64,000 nt of DNA. Origin: an uncultured Acidimicrobiales bacterium. GTDB lineage: Bacteria; Actinomycetota; Acidimicrobiia; Acidimicrobiales; CALAML01. The translations under genes and the position numbers were made by a program. Shown in pieces: positions 26,573 through 36,314 of this stretch. Each line of letters opens with the position of its first letter. Position 1 is the stretch's first letter. Below the pieces are notes generated by a model. The model did no database searches. It was not told the DNA's origin and saw only the letters and a program-made list of their open reading frames with translations. The stretch is from assembly GCA_937925845.1 (NCBI GenBank), contig CALAML010000045.1, positions 65,616-129,615 of the forward strand, in the 5' to 3' direction.

Positions 26573-28351
26573 TTGGCTACGGCACGCGCTTGCGGGTCGA
26601 AGAGGGGAAACACGTTGTACCAGGAACTCAAAGAAGTCTGGACCGAACTCACCGCTCCGGGGGCCCAGTTCGAGATCACCGATGTTGAGGTGCGGGGCCA
26701 AACCCTGAAGGCCTACGCCGGAGCCCCCGGCTCACTACGCGACATCTGGGCCCTGGCCGCCGGGTACGGCGATGCCGACTACCTGGTCTACAACGACGAG
26801 CGCTGGTCCTACGCCAAAGTGCAGGCCGACTCGGCCGCCCTCGGCGCCTGGCTGGTCGAGCAGGGCGTGGGCGTTGGCGACCGGGTCGGTATCGCCATGC
26901 GCAACTACCCCGAATGGATGCTGTCGTACTGGGCCATCACCTCGATCGGTGCCGCCGTGGTAGGTGTCAACGCCTGGTGGACTCCGGCCGAGCTCAAGTA
27001 CGCCCTTGAAGACTCCACCCCCAAGGTCGTTATTGCCGACCAGGAACGCTACGACCGCATGGTGGAATCCGGTGGGCTCGCCGACGCCAAGGTGGTCGGG
27101 GTGCGTATGGACTCCACCCCCGAGGGCGTCACCCCAATGGCTGAGGTACTCGCCGGCGGCGGCACCATGCCCGAGATCACCATCGACCCCGACAGCGACG
27201 CCTGCATCTTCTACACCTCCGGCACCACCGGCTTCCCCAAAGGCGCCCAGCTCACCCATCGAGGCTGCACCAACAACCTGATGAGCCTGGCCTTCTGGAA
27301 CACCGCAGTACGGATGGCGGGGGAGCGAGCCGGGACCGGAAGCGCCAGTGTTCTGGGCGACGACGCCCCGGCTGACGGCGATGCCGCTGCGGCCCCGAGC
27401 GCACCCTCGGCGCTGGTGGTGACCCCGCTGTTCCATGTGACGGCCAACAACTGCGTGGCCCACGGCATGACCCTGCTCGGCGGCAAGCTGGTGCACATGT
27501 ACAAGTGGGACGCCGGCGAGGCGCTCAAGCTGATCGAGGCCGAACGCATCGCGGCGCTGAGCGGCGTGCCGGTGATGTCACGTGAGCTGCTGGCCCACCC
27601 CGACTTTGCCACCACCGACACCTCCAGCCTGGCCAGCCTCGGCGGCGGCGGGGCCCAAATCCAGCCCGACCTGGTGGAGAAGATCGACGCCGGCGTGAAG
27701 TCGGCCCGCCCCAACACCGGCTACGGCATGACCGAAGTATGCGGCATCATCACCGCCAACTCGGCCGACTTCTTTGTGGACAAGCCCGAGAGCGCAGGCC
27801 CGGCTATGCCGTGCTTCGAAACCAAGTGCGTCGACCCCGAAGGCAACGAAGTCCCGCTGGGAGAAACCGGCGAACTGTGGGTGAAGGGGGCCCAAGTCAT
27901 CCGGGGCTACCTCAACCGCGAAGACGCCACTGCTGAAAGCATTACCGACGGCTGGCTCCACACCGGCGACATCGCCCGCATCGACGAAGACGGCTTCATC
28001 TTCATCGTGGACCGGGCCAAGGACATGCTGCTGCGAGGCGGCGAAAACGTCTACTGCGCCGAAGTGGAAACGGCGCTGTTCGATCACGACAGCGTGGCCG
28101 AGTGCACCGTGTTTGGTGTTGAAGACGAACGGCTCGGCGAAGAAGTGGGCGCCGCCGTGGTGCTCGCCGACGGCGCCACCACCACCCCGGCTGAACTTCG
28201 GGACCACTGCGCTTCGCTTATCGCCAAGTACAAGGTGCCCCGCTACATCTGGCTGCTCGATGACCCGCTGCCCCGTAACGCCAGCGGCAAGTTCCTCAAG
28301 CGCGAAGTCAAGGAAAGCCTCGACCCGGCCAACGCCGACCAACCGGCCTGA
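26573..28351 (+). CDS. Acyl-CoA synthetase / AMP-dependent ligase
   Basis: FYTSGTTGFPKGAQLTH, GYGMTEVCG, GWLHTGDIARIDEDGFIFIVDRAKDMLLRGGENVYCAEVE; TTG at about 26615 may be the true start. Confidence 0.92.
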   Translation: MATARACGSKRGNTLYQELKEVWTELTAPGAQFEITDVEVRGQTLKAYAGAPGSLRDIWALAAGYGDADYLVYNDERWSYAKVQADSAALGAWLVEQGVGVGDRVGIAMRNYPEWMLSYWAITSIGAAVVGVNAWWTPAELKYALEDSTPKVVIADQERYDRMVESGGLADAKVVGVRMDSTPEGVTPMAEVLAGGGTMPEITIDPDSDACIFYTSGTTGFPKGAQLTHRGCTNNLMSLAFWNTAVRMAGERAGTGSASVLGDDAPADGDAAAAPSAPSALVVTPLFHVTANNCVAHGMTLLGGKLVHMYKWDAGEALKLIEAERIAALSGVPVMSRELLAHPDFATTDTSSLASLGGGGAQIQPDLVEKIDAGVKSARPNTGYGMTEVCGIITANSADFFVDKPESAGPAMPCFETKCVDPEGNEVPLGETGELWVKGAQVIRGYLNREDATAESITDGWLHTGDIARIDEDGFIFIVDRAKDMLLRGGENVYCAEVETALFDHDSVAECTVFGVEDERLGEEVGAAVVLADGATTTPAELRDHCASLIAKYKVPRYIWLLDDPLPRNASGKFLKREVKESLDPANADQPA

Positions 28352-28419
28352 TGTCGTGGCCAGGTGCGCCAACATCGTTGGTGCACCTGGTTCTGCGGTG
28401 AAGCCTTGGAGGTAGTCAG

Positions 28420-28821
28420 GTGAGTACGGCCCAGAAGATCTTCATCGTCTACGGCATCGTCATCGCCGCCTACGCCTTCCTGCTCGGCATCCCGTTGGCC
28501 GCCGCTCGAGCAAAGGCTCCGACGGCCAGTCGGCACCTGGTGAACGCCCACCTGTCGGGCCTGATGCAGGCGCCGCTGCATTTCGGCCTGGCCTTTGTTG
28601 TGGGTGCGGTCGGCTTCGAAGGCACTCTGGCCACGGTCGGGGCCGCCCTGGTCGTGGCTGGTACAGCCCTTGAAACCGCCGGTGGCACCAGCAACTGGTT
28701 GAGCGAGACCGACGACCAGTTTGCCGAGAACTCAACCGGCTACAAGCTCAACTCGCTCAGCGGACCGCTGGCGATCATCGGCATCCTGATCTGCCTCTTC
28801 GGAGTCCTCACCAACCTCTAA
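28420..28821 (+). CDS. Small membrane protein, unknown function
   Basis: 133 aa, four hydrophobic segments, good start context. Confidence 0.65.
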   Translation: MSTAQKIFIVYGIVIAAYAFLLGIPLAAARAKAPTASRHLVNAHLSGLMQAPLHFGLAFVVGAVGFEGTLATVGAALVVAGTALETAGGTSNWLSETDDQFAENSTGYKLNSLSGPLAIIGILICLFGVLTNL

Positions 28822-28835
28822 TCAGGCCCGCAAAA

Positions 28836-28890
28836 CCTGAAATGTCGGCGCTGGACGTTGATATTTCACGCTGAGCGCCGACATTTCGGG
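28836..28890. terminator. Long inverted repeat between convergent genes
   Basis: CCTGAAATGTCGGCGCT (28836-28852) / AGCGCCGACATTTCGGG (28874-28890), 17-bp stem with one wobble. Confidence 0.65.
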
Positions 28891-28923
28891 CTGGTATCGG
28901 TTCGGATGGAGGGACAGGAGGGG

Positions 28924-30315
28924 TCAGCTTCGGGTTGGTGGCGGGGGAGTGTTTGAACCGGTCCACTGGGCTGCTTCGGCTGAAGCCTGCTCGGTAGTCG
29001 AGCGACGGCGGGCCCGGCGGTTGGAGCGGCTGGAATCGTCCATGTCGATGACCTGGCTGGCCTTCCAGTTGTCGAGGACCACGCCGGCGATCTCGGTTTC
29101 GGTTTCGACCACCTTGGTGTTGACCTGCTCCGTAGCGTTGGAGTGCAGCCGGTAGTTCACCTTGGCTTCGTCGATCACCAGCTCGCTCAGAATCTCGGTG
29201 GCCTCGGGATACTTCTTGGCGTCGGCCTCCAACTGGGCGCTCTCACGCTCGTTTAGTGCCTTGGCTCGGCGCTCGTACATCGTAGGGGGAGAGAACACCA
29301 TCATCATCTTCACCAGCACCGGCAGCGAGTCGATCAGGATCACAAAGATGCGAAGAGCCCAGAAGCGGCTGGCCAGCACCGCGTTTTCCTCGGTGATCCG
29401 ATCCAACGCTTCCATGCGGGCCAACAAACCGGTGCGCTCATCGTTGAAGCGAAGAAACTCGGATCGACGAGCCTCCATCTCACTCTGCAGCAAGCCAAGC
29501 TCGGCCATACCGGCATCGATGTCGGCTTGGGCGGAGGTGAGGGCGGCGACAGAGCCGGCAGTGCGGCTCTCGGCGGCAGCGGTCTCGGCTTCATCAAGCT
29601 CGGTCTCCAGAGCCAGCAGCTCGGCGTCGAGCTCGGCCCGGCGTTCGGTCAGGCGACGAAACTCCGGACCTTCTCCATAGGTGGCGGTGCCACAGGTGCC
29701 TCGGGCTTCACAATCGATCTGAGCGATCACCTCGTCACGCTGGGACCGAAGATCGGTCCGCTCGGTGCGAAGGCGGGCGACTTCGGGATCCTCCGAAAGG
29801 TCGCCGGCGGTGGCGCCCTGGCGAACGACGGCCCGGTCGGCCTCGATGGCAACGGTCAGCGCGTTCATCCGCTCGGTGGTCGGGTCGTCGAGCAACGATG
29901 CTTCGAACGAACGCTGGCGCTCGCCCTGCATGGTTTCGAGTTCGGCCTCGATCTCGGGCTGGAACACCCGAAGGATCAGTGGCTCGGCAATGATGCCGCC
30001 AATCACCACGGCCAGCGCCAGGCGGGGCAGCAGGATCAGCATCGACCGCCACCAGCTGCTGTCGCGGTTGGTGGAAGCCACCAACCAACGGTCGAGGTTC
30101 ATGATGATCAAACCCCAGACCACACCGAAGCCCACGGCCGCAGCCGGCGGAGCATCGACGGTCATCTGGAGAGCCAAGGCGGCGGCGAAGCCACCCATCA
30201 ACGAGGTCGACAGGACGGCGCCGCCGATACCCATGTAGCGACCCCGGTCGCGCGGGCACTCCTCAAGCAGTTCGAGATTGGCTCCCGAGAGCGAGAGCAG
30301 AAAACGAGAAATCAT
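28924..30315 (-). CDS. DUF4407-type membrane protein
   Basis: MISRFLLSLSGANLELLEECPRDRGRYMGIGGAVLSTS...LIIMNLDRWLV; central coiled coil. Confidence 0.8.
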   Translation of the reverse strand: MISRFLLSLSGANLELLEECPRDRGRYMGIGGAVLSTSLMGGFAAALALQMTVDAPPAAAVGFGVVWGLIIMNLDRWLVASTNRDSSWWRSMLILLPRLALAVVIGGIIAEPLILRVFQPEIEAELETMQGERQRSFEASLLDDPTTERMNALTVAIEADRAVVRQGATAGDLSEDPEVARLRTERTDLRSQRDEVIAQIDCEARGTCGTATYGEGPEFRRLTERRAELDAELLALETELDEAETAAAESRTAGSVAALTSAQADIDAGMAELGLLQSEMEARRSEFLRFNDERTGLLARMEALDRITEENAVLASRFWALRIFVILIDSLPVLVKMMMVFSPPTMYERRAKALNERESAQLEADAKKYPEATEILSELVIDEAKVNYRLHSNATEQVNTKVVETETEIAGVVLDNWKASQVIDMDDSSRSNRRARRRSTTEQASAEAAQWTGSNTPPPPTRS

Positions 30316-30744
30316 CGGTAGTGCCTCCACGCACCAACACCAGGCCGACGGCGGTTGTCCACCACCGGCAACGGGATCGGAGTTGGGCGGTTCTGATACC
30401 GCGGAAAGAGCGGCATGGGAGTGGCATCGCGGCGCATCCGGGGCCGACGGAAGTCGACCACGGGACGGCGCCGGTTCCGGCTCGGGTTTCTACGATTCTG
30501 TTTGAAGAAACGGGGCCAGGAAGCAGCCACAGCCAACCTTTCACGGCGAGGTGATTTCCCCGCCTCGACCCATGGTCGGCACCTCGAATCCGGACATGAG
30601 ACGAACCGGTCAACGGGCGCCGAAAGGTGGGCTAAAAACGCCGGAAAGACGCGGCGGTTAGGCTAAATTTCCTGGTTCGAAACTCTCTATGGGCCCGCCG
30701 AAGAGAGGCGGCACCATCGACTGCTCCGTGGGGCCTAGAGGCTT

Positions 30745-32589
30745 CTAGCTCAGCCAGCTTTGGGCGGTTTCGGCCAGGCCGTCGCCATCGAGGCCCAACA
30801 TGGCGTGGATGTTGGCTGGCGTGTCGTGGCTGATGTAGTCGGTGGGCACACCACAGACCCGCACCGGCGGTACATCACGACCAAGATCGGCGATCGCCGC
30901 GCTCATCGCTGCGCCCGCACCACCTTCGGCCAGGCCATCTTCAACCGTCACCACCAGCTCGTGGGTAGCGGCATCAGCGATCATCTCGGGGTCGAGAGGC
31001 TTCACGCAGCGAACATCCCACACGCTTGCTTCAACACCATCGGCGGCCAGTTGTTCGGCCGCTTCATGGGCGGCAGCCACCATGTTGCCAACCGCCAGGA
31101 AGCAGACTCGGGGAGCATCAACGGTGCGGACCTTGCGGGCCCGGAAGCCAACGCCATGCTCGCCCGGCTCCATGGTCGGCGGCATGGCTTTCGACCAACG
31201 AATCGCCACTGGTCCGTCGGTGTGTTCGAGGGCGTCGTGAAGCATCACGCCAACCTCCTCATAGGAGGCCGGGGCCAGGATGGTCATGTTCGGCACCTTC
31301 GACAGCAACACCATGTCGAGGATGCCGTGATGTGACGCACCGTCGTTGCCGGTGATGCCAGCGCGATCGAGACAGAACACCACCGGCTGACCATGGAGGC
31401 CGACGTCGAGGTTGGTCTGGTCGAAGGCCCGGGTCAGGAAGGTGGAGTAGAGGCCAACCACCGGACGCAGACCACCCATCGCCATACCGGCAGCCGCAGT
31501 GACCGCATGCTGTTCGGCGATGCCGACATCAAAGAAGCGATCGGGGAACCGATCGGCGAAAGGCAAAAGGCCCATCGAGTCGGGCATGGCCGCAGTGATG
31601 GCTACCACCTCGGGCCGGGCCTCGGCCTCCTTCACGATGGCTTCAGTGAACGCTGCGGTGTAGCTGCCGGGCTTTCCGGCCGGTGACAGGTCGTGCATGT
31701 TCTTGATCGGGTCGTTCTCGGCTGGCGCGTAGCCCATCCCTTTTTGGGTAAGCACGTGAACCACGGTGGGGCCGGAGAACTGGGCCGCGTTTCGCAGCGC
31801 AGTCTCGATGGTGCGAATGTCGTGGCCGTCGAAGGGGCCGAGGTAACGCACGCCGAGGGTTTCGAAAAAGGCGGGCGGCTGCCACATCTGGCGCACCGAC
31901 GCCTTCCAGGCATCGAGCGCTCGCTTGGCCCGAGAACCGACCACTGGAAGTTGGGTGGTGGCGCCTTCGAGCTTGGCCTGGCGACGCATGTACACCGGGT
32001 TCGACCGGATCTTCACCAGGCTCTCACCCAGCCGGGAAACGGTGGGGGCGTAGGACCGGCCATTGTCGTTCAACACAATGATGGCGTCGGCACCGCTGTG
32101 CCCAAGATTGTTGAGGCCCTCAAAGGCCATGCCGCCGGTCATCGACCCGTCGCCCACCACGGCCACCACCCGGCGACCCTCACCGGTCTCAGCCGACTGG
32201 GCCGCGGCGATGCCGTGGGCGTAGCTCAAAATGGTGGAGGCGTGACTGTTTTCGATCCAGTCGTGTTCGGACTCCGAGCGGCTCGGGTAGCCCGAGAGGC
32301 CACCGCCATCACGCAGCGTTTCAAACAGCTTGCGGCGGCCGGTGATGATCTTGTGCACGTAGGCCTGATGGCCGGTGTCCCACAACAGGATGTCTTCGGG
32401 GGAATCGAACACCCGGTGCAGCGCCAGCGTGAGCTCGACCACGCCAAGGTTGGAACCGAGATGGCCGCCACTGTTGGAGTTCGACACCGACTCCACAATG
32501 AAGTCCCGGATCTCCCCGCTGAGCTGTTCCAGCTCGGCATAGGAGAGCGATCGAAGGTCGGCAGGTTCTTCAATCCGATCGAGAAGCAT
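30745..32589 (-). CDS. dxs: 1-deoxy-D-xylulose-5-phosphate synthase
   Basis: GHLGSNLGVVELTLALHRVFDSPEDILLWDTGHQAYVHKIITGR, GDGSMTGGMAFEGLNN, DVGIAEQHAVTAAAGMA. Confidence 0.97.
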   Translation of the reverse strand: MLLDRIEEPADLRSLSYAELEQLSGEIRDFIVESVSNSNSGGHLGSNLGVVELTLALHRVFDSPEDILLWDTGHQAYVHKIITGRRKLFETLRDGGGLSGYPSRSESEHDWIENSHASTILSYAHGIAAAQSAETGEGRRVVAVVGDGSMTGGMAFEGLNNLGHSGADAIIVLNDNGRSYAPTVSRLGESLVKIRSNPVYMRRQAKLEGATTQLPVVGSRAKRALDAWKASVRQMWQPPAFFETLGVRYLGPFDGHDIRTIETALRNAAQFSGPTVVHVLTQKGMGYAPAENDPIKNMHDLSPAGKPGSYTAAFTEAIVKEAEARPEVVAITAAMPDSMGLLPFADRFPDRFFDVGIAEQHAVTAAAGMAMGGLRPVVGLYSTFLTRAFDQTNLDVGLHGQPVVFCLDRAGITGNDGASHHGILDMVLLSKVPNMTILAPASYEEVGVMLHDALEHTDGPVAIRWSKAMPPTMEPGEHGVGFRARKVRTVDAPRVCFLAVGNMVAAAHEAAEQLAADGVEASVWDVRCVKPLDPEMIADAATHELVVTVEDGLAEGGAGAAMSAAIADLGRDVPPVRVCGVPTDYISHDTPANIHAMLGLDGDGLAETAQSWLS

Positions 32590-32777
32590 TTCACGCTCGC
32601 AGGGGTTGGGGTGCTGTTCTCAACGCTAGCGGTTCGGGTTGGTAATGCCCAGCCGTATGGCCGCGGCGGCCGCCGGTCAGAAGTGACTTGCACCACCTCC
32701 CCACAACAGGGTCAAGAACTGGCGGTGTTTCTGCATCAAACCCCCACAATTCACCGTCGCCCGTCCCGAATCCGACG

Positions 32778-32818
32778 AACCGGGTCTCTTCGGGGTCAGA
32801 CCCCAAAGGGACCCGGTT
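32778..32818. repeat. Intergenic nested hairpin with GGGGTCAGACCCC core
   Basis: AACCGGGTCTCTT-c-GGGGTCAGACCCC-AAAGGGACCCGGTT. Confidence 0.65.
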
Positions 32819-32992
32819 TATGCTGTTGATCCTTGCTGATGCGATGGGACTTGCCGGTCGGTGCTGGTCACCGTGGGTGAGATAGCCTGTCTCAGATAGT
32901 CGCTATTGCGGCACTATCCGTGGGAAAATGGCCCTGTGGTGAACGGAAACTCTTTCCGGGATCGCCCGACGGCAGCACGGAGGTGACGGCAT

Positions 32993-34135
32993 TTGGGTAC
33001 CTGGGCTAGAACCGCCCCAGTGGGTGCACGGATCCGGTTGGCGAACATCATCGATTTCCACGCGGACGCCTGCGCCCGCGAGGGTTCCCGGCTCTACTCC
33101 TACCTGCTTCGCCGGGTCGCCGAAGATGTCACCGTCGGTGGTGCCTTCGGTCCGCTGTTGCTGGGTCATGCTCACGACCGCTTTGCCTCGGCGCCGCTCT
33201 CGCGGCTCATGGCCTCGGTGCACCGCATCGTGCTTGAGGGCCGAGCGCCCGAACTGGCGCTGCACTACCCCTCCGTTGGCGGCTGGTTCGACGCCGAAGT
33301 GTTGGTCGAACTCGCCGACCCGGATGCGGCCGACGTACTGGTCTTTCGCGACTCGGGCTCCGGGCTTGACCCCTGGCCGGCCTTTGTCGAAACCGTCCTC
33401 GTGAGCGAGTCGGAGATCAGCGCTTATCTTGATCTTCCCGATCAGACCAACGACGTCACCCGATCCGCTGGCTTGCTCGCCGGTTTTCTCCGCGTCGCCG
33501 ACCTCTGCCCGATGCCGATGCGACTGCTCGAGATCGGCGCGTCAGCGGGATTGAACCTGCGATGGGATCAACTGCGATACGAGAGCCCCCAATGGTCCTT
33601 TGGTCCCAAGTCCTCGCCGGTGCGACTTTGTGAGCCGTGGCTCGACCGGGCTCCAGTCGTGGGGCGAGCACCGGAGATCATCGAACGTCGCGGCTGCGAC
33701 GTTCTCCCGATCGACCCCACCTCAGTGGTGGGCCGACGGATGGTGCGATCATTCATTCGACCTGATGACATGATCCGCCTCAGCTTGGTGGATCGAGCGT
33801 GCTCGATCGCCGCCGACCATCCAGTCACCATCGATGCCGCCAACGCCGCCGCCTGGCTGCCGGAACAGCTTCAGCGGCAGGTGCCAGGCGCGGTCACGGT
33901 GGTGTTCCACTCGATGCTCTGGTCATCACTGAGTCCACTCGAACAGGACCAAATTGAAGCGACGGTGACTACAGCTGGCGGACAAGCCACACCCGATGCT
34001 CCGGTGGCCTGGTTGCGACTCGAATCGATCCACGGTCGGCCCGTGACCCGGCTCACCTGCTGGCCTCACCAGGCCGAAAAGGTTGTGGCCCGTGGCGAAG
34101 CCCAGGGCCCCCAGCGCTGGAAGCTCAGCGCCTAG
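32993..34135 (+). CDS. DUF2332 family protein
   Basis: FHADACAREGSRLYSYLLRRVAEDV...LLEIGASAGLNLRWD; stop codon lies in the TIR of the adjacent MITE. Confidence 0.8.
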   Translation: MGTWARTAPVGARIRLANIIDFHADACAREGSRLYSYLLRRVAEDVTVGGAFGPLLLGHAHDRFASAPLSRLMASVHRIVLEGRAPELALHYPSVGGWFDAEVLVELADPDAADVLVFRDSGSGLDPWPAFVETVLVSESEISAYLDLPDQTNDVTRSAGLLAGFLRVADLCPMPMRLLEIGASAGLNLRWDQLRYESPQWSFGPKSSPVRLCEPWLDRAPVVGRAPEIIERRGCDVLPIDPTSVVGRRMVRSFIRPDDMIRLSLVDRACSIAADHPVTIDAANAAAWLPEQLQRQVPGAVTVVFHSMLWSSLSPLEQDQIEATVTTAGGQATPDAPVAWLRLESIHGRPVTRLTCWPHQAEKVVARGEAQGPQRWKLSA

Positions 34136-34296
34136 TGTCCTGTCAACAAAGTCATGTCACGAATTCGACGGCTCTCAGCGCCCCTCCCGGCGTCCTCGAA
34201 AGCGCCATAACACCAAGTTGTGGCGGTTCTGCGTCCTTGGGAGGGACACCGATAGCTCGCCGAATTCATCAACGGACTTCACTGACAGGACACTAG
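34132..34296 (-). mobile_element. MITE-like element, copy 2 (inverted relative to copy 1)
   Basis: CTAGTGTCCTGTCA 34132-34145, TGACAGGACACTAG 34283-34296; reverse complement of the interior aligns along most of copy 1. Confidence 0.8.
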
Positions 34297-34315
34297 GAGC
34301 TGGAGTCGGCGAGCT

Positions 34316-34388
34316 GTAGCGCTCGGCGTTCGGCCCGGTGATGAGGGGCCGCCGATGAGGCCGAGAGCCAACACCACCGCCGGAGCCC
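34316..34388 (-). pseudogene. Decayed duplicate of the 3' end of the PAP2 gene
   Basis: cccggtgatgaggggccgccgatgaggccgagagccaacacca closely matches 34439-34483 inside the PAP2 gene; reverse strand reads AVVLALGLIGG then frameshifts to RRPLITGPNAER. Confidence 0.65.
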
Positions 34389-34391
34389 GAC

Positions 34392-35522
34392 CTAACTCAG
34401 AGCGGCGGCGGCTCGGCGCTCAGCCCGCTGATTGCCCAGCCCGGTGATAAGGCGGCCGCCGATGAGGCCCAGGGCCAACACCAGCGCCCCGCCGGCGGCA
34501 TCGATCCAGTAATGGTTGGCGGTAACGACGATGGCGAAGAGAGTGGCGACCGGATACGCCGCGATCAGCGCCTTTGTCCAGCGGCGCTGCAACACCGGCC
34601 ACAGCATGATGAGACACCACGCCGACCAGCCGAAGTGGAGGCTGGGCATGGCCGCATACTGATTCGAGACTGCCTGCATGGCGCCCGAGTCGAACGACCA
34701 CAAGCCGCCGTGCACCGCCAGACTGTCGACGTATGCGTAGTCGTTGCCGCCGAACTCCAGGCCACCGTAGGGCGGACCAACGGCCAACAAACGCGGCGGC
34801 ATCAGCGGATAGGTGGAGAACCCGATCAGGGCCAACACCGTGGTGACGGCCAATGAGTTGCGGGCCAGGCGGTGACGGGCCGGGAATCGCCTGAACAGCC
34901 AAATCAGCACCCCGATGGTCACGATGAAGTGCAGGGTGCCGTAGAAGATGTTCCAGGCCTTCAGGAACCACCCCCAGTCGACAAACCAGCCCTGCACGAC
35001 CTCTTCGAAGTAGAGGCCCATACGTTTCTCAAGGTCGATGATCTCGACCGCATTGTCATAGGCCCGCCGAGGCGACACCGCGGCTGATCCAAAGGTGTTT
35101 CGGATCAGCGAATACACCCCGTAGAAAACCAGCACGATCAGTATCTCGACCCACCAGCGGCCGCGACGGTTACCCACTGCATCAGCGGCACCGTCGGGAC
35201 TATCGATGGAAGTGGCGGCGGTTGTGGCGGCCTCGGTGTCGCTCAGCTCGTCTTGGCCTGGGTCCATGCTGGTCTCGCCAAGCCCGGCCGCCTCGGCGCC
35301 AGCCGTTTCGACACCGGATGTTCCGGCTTCGGCTGTTCCGGGTTCGACATTGTGCGTCCTGGTGGCGCGCCCGGCTTCGATCGGATTGTTGAAGTCGATT
35401 CCTTCGGATGGAGCCTGGTCGGTGTCCACCGCAGCTCCGGCATCCACCTCGGTCATGGAGCTCAAGAACGAGTTGACTATCGCCGACTCGTCGTCGCCCA
35501 CATCACGGCTGCTCACCGCCAC
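34392..35522 (-). CDS. PAP2-family phosphatase/membrane protein with disordered acidic N-terminus
   Basis: NQYAAMPSLHFGWSAWCLIML and ANHYWIDAAGGALVLALG PAP2 motifs. Confidence 0.85.
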   Translation of the reverse strand: MAVSSRDVGDDESAIVNSFLSSMTEVDAGAAVDTDQAPSEGIDFNNPIEAGRATRTHNVEPGTAEAGTSGVETAGAEAAGLGETSMDPGQDELSDTEAATTAATSIDSPDGAADAVGNRRGRWWVEILIVLVFYGVYSLIRNTFGSAAVSPRRAYDNAVEIIDLEKRMGLYFEEVVQGWFVDWGWFLKAWNIFYGTLHFIVTIGVLIWLFRRFPARHRLARNSLAVTTVLALIGFSTYPLMPPRLLAVGPPYGGLEFGGNDYAYVDSLAVHGGLWSFDSGAMQAVSNQYAAMPSLHFGWSAWCLIMLWPVLQRRWTKALIAAYPVATLFAIVVTANHYWIDAAGGALVLALGLIGGRLITGLGNQRAERRAAAALS

Positions 35523-35822
35523 TCCCTCGATGGTCCGACGCTCGCTGATCCCCAGCGCGCCTCTAACGCAGACACCGCGACCAGCCCAACCGGCCCAGGC
35601 AGGCTGCGGGAACTTCTGTGTTGTCGGGGGTTGGTAGCAGAGATCATATGGAGGGGGCGGACGCGGCCGTTAGGCCCAATCTAGTTGCCCCACAGCACCG
35701 TTCAGTCGCAGCGGTTAAACCACCCGTGTCCATCGGCACCGATCACCACAAACAAACCGGCTCCCCGCTGGGCCAGAGAACAGCCACCCGAAGGGCAGAC
35801 AGCGTTGTGTAGCCGGGCTGGG

Positions 35823-36203
35823 TCAGCTGCCGACTTTGTCGAGAAAGCGTTCGCGATCGACGATGATGCGGGTCACCTTGCCGACAGCAATGAGGCCGCG
35901 GTCGTCGTGGGCCGAAACCGTAAAGGTGAGCTGACGACCCTTGATCTCGATCAGGTGGGCTTCGGCCCGAACCTCGCACCCCACCTGGGTCGGGTTGATG
36001 TGATCGAGCTTGATCTTCATGCCAACGCTGGTCTCGTTGTCGGCGAGGCTATTGCCCACGGCCGCCACCGTTGCCGCCTCACAAAGGGCCAGCAGTCGAG
36101 GGGTGGCCAGGACCGCGACATCGCCCGAGCCCTGCTCAAGTGCGGTGTCGGTTGTGCAGACGACGTGAGTGACCTCTCCCGCCGCCCCTCGTTCGGGTGC
36201 CAC
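35823..36203 (-). CDS. Thioesterase (hotdog fold, fluoroacetyl-CoA thioesterase-like)
   Basis: C-terminal part of a longer antisense ORF: APERGAAGEVTHVV...LALCEAATVAAVGNSLADNETSVGMKIKLDHINPTQVGCEVRAEAHLIEIKGRQLTFTVSAHDDRGLIAVGKVTRIIVDRERF; start estimated at GTG 36203. Confidence 0.8.
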   Translation of the reverse strand: MAPERGAAGEVTHVVCTTDTALEQGSGDVAVLATPRLLALCEAATVAAVGNSLADNETSVGMKIKLDHINPTQVGCEVRAEAHLIEIKGRQLTFTVSAHDDRGLIAVGKVTRIIVDRERFLDKVGS

Positions 36204-36314
36204 ATCGGTACGATAAACCCTTGAGGCGACTGCTGAACAATCATGGCTGGGGAAACCCGGCGCTGGTGTTTGGCCCCATCGTCGGGAGACCCCGAACCAA
36301 CCAGAGGCGACAAC

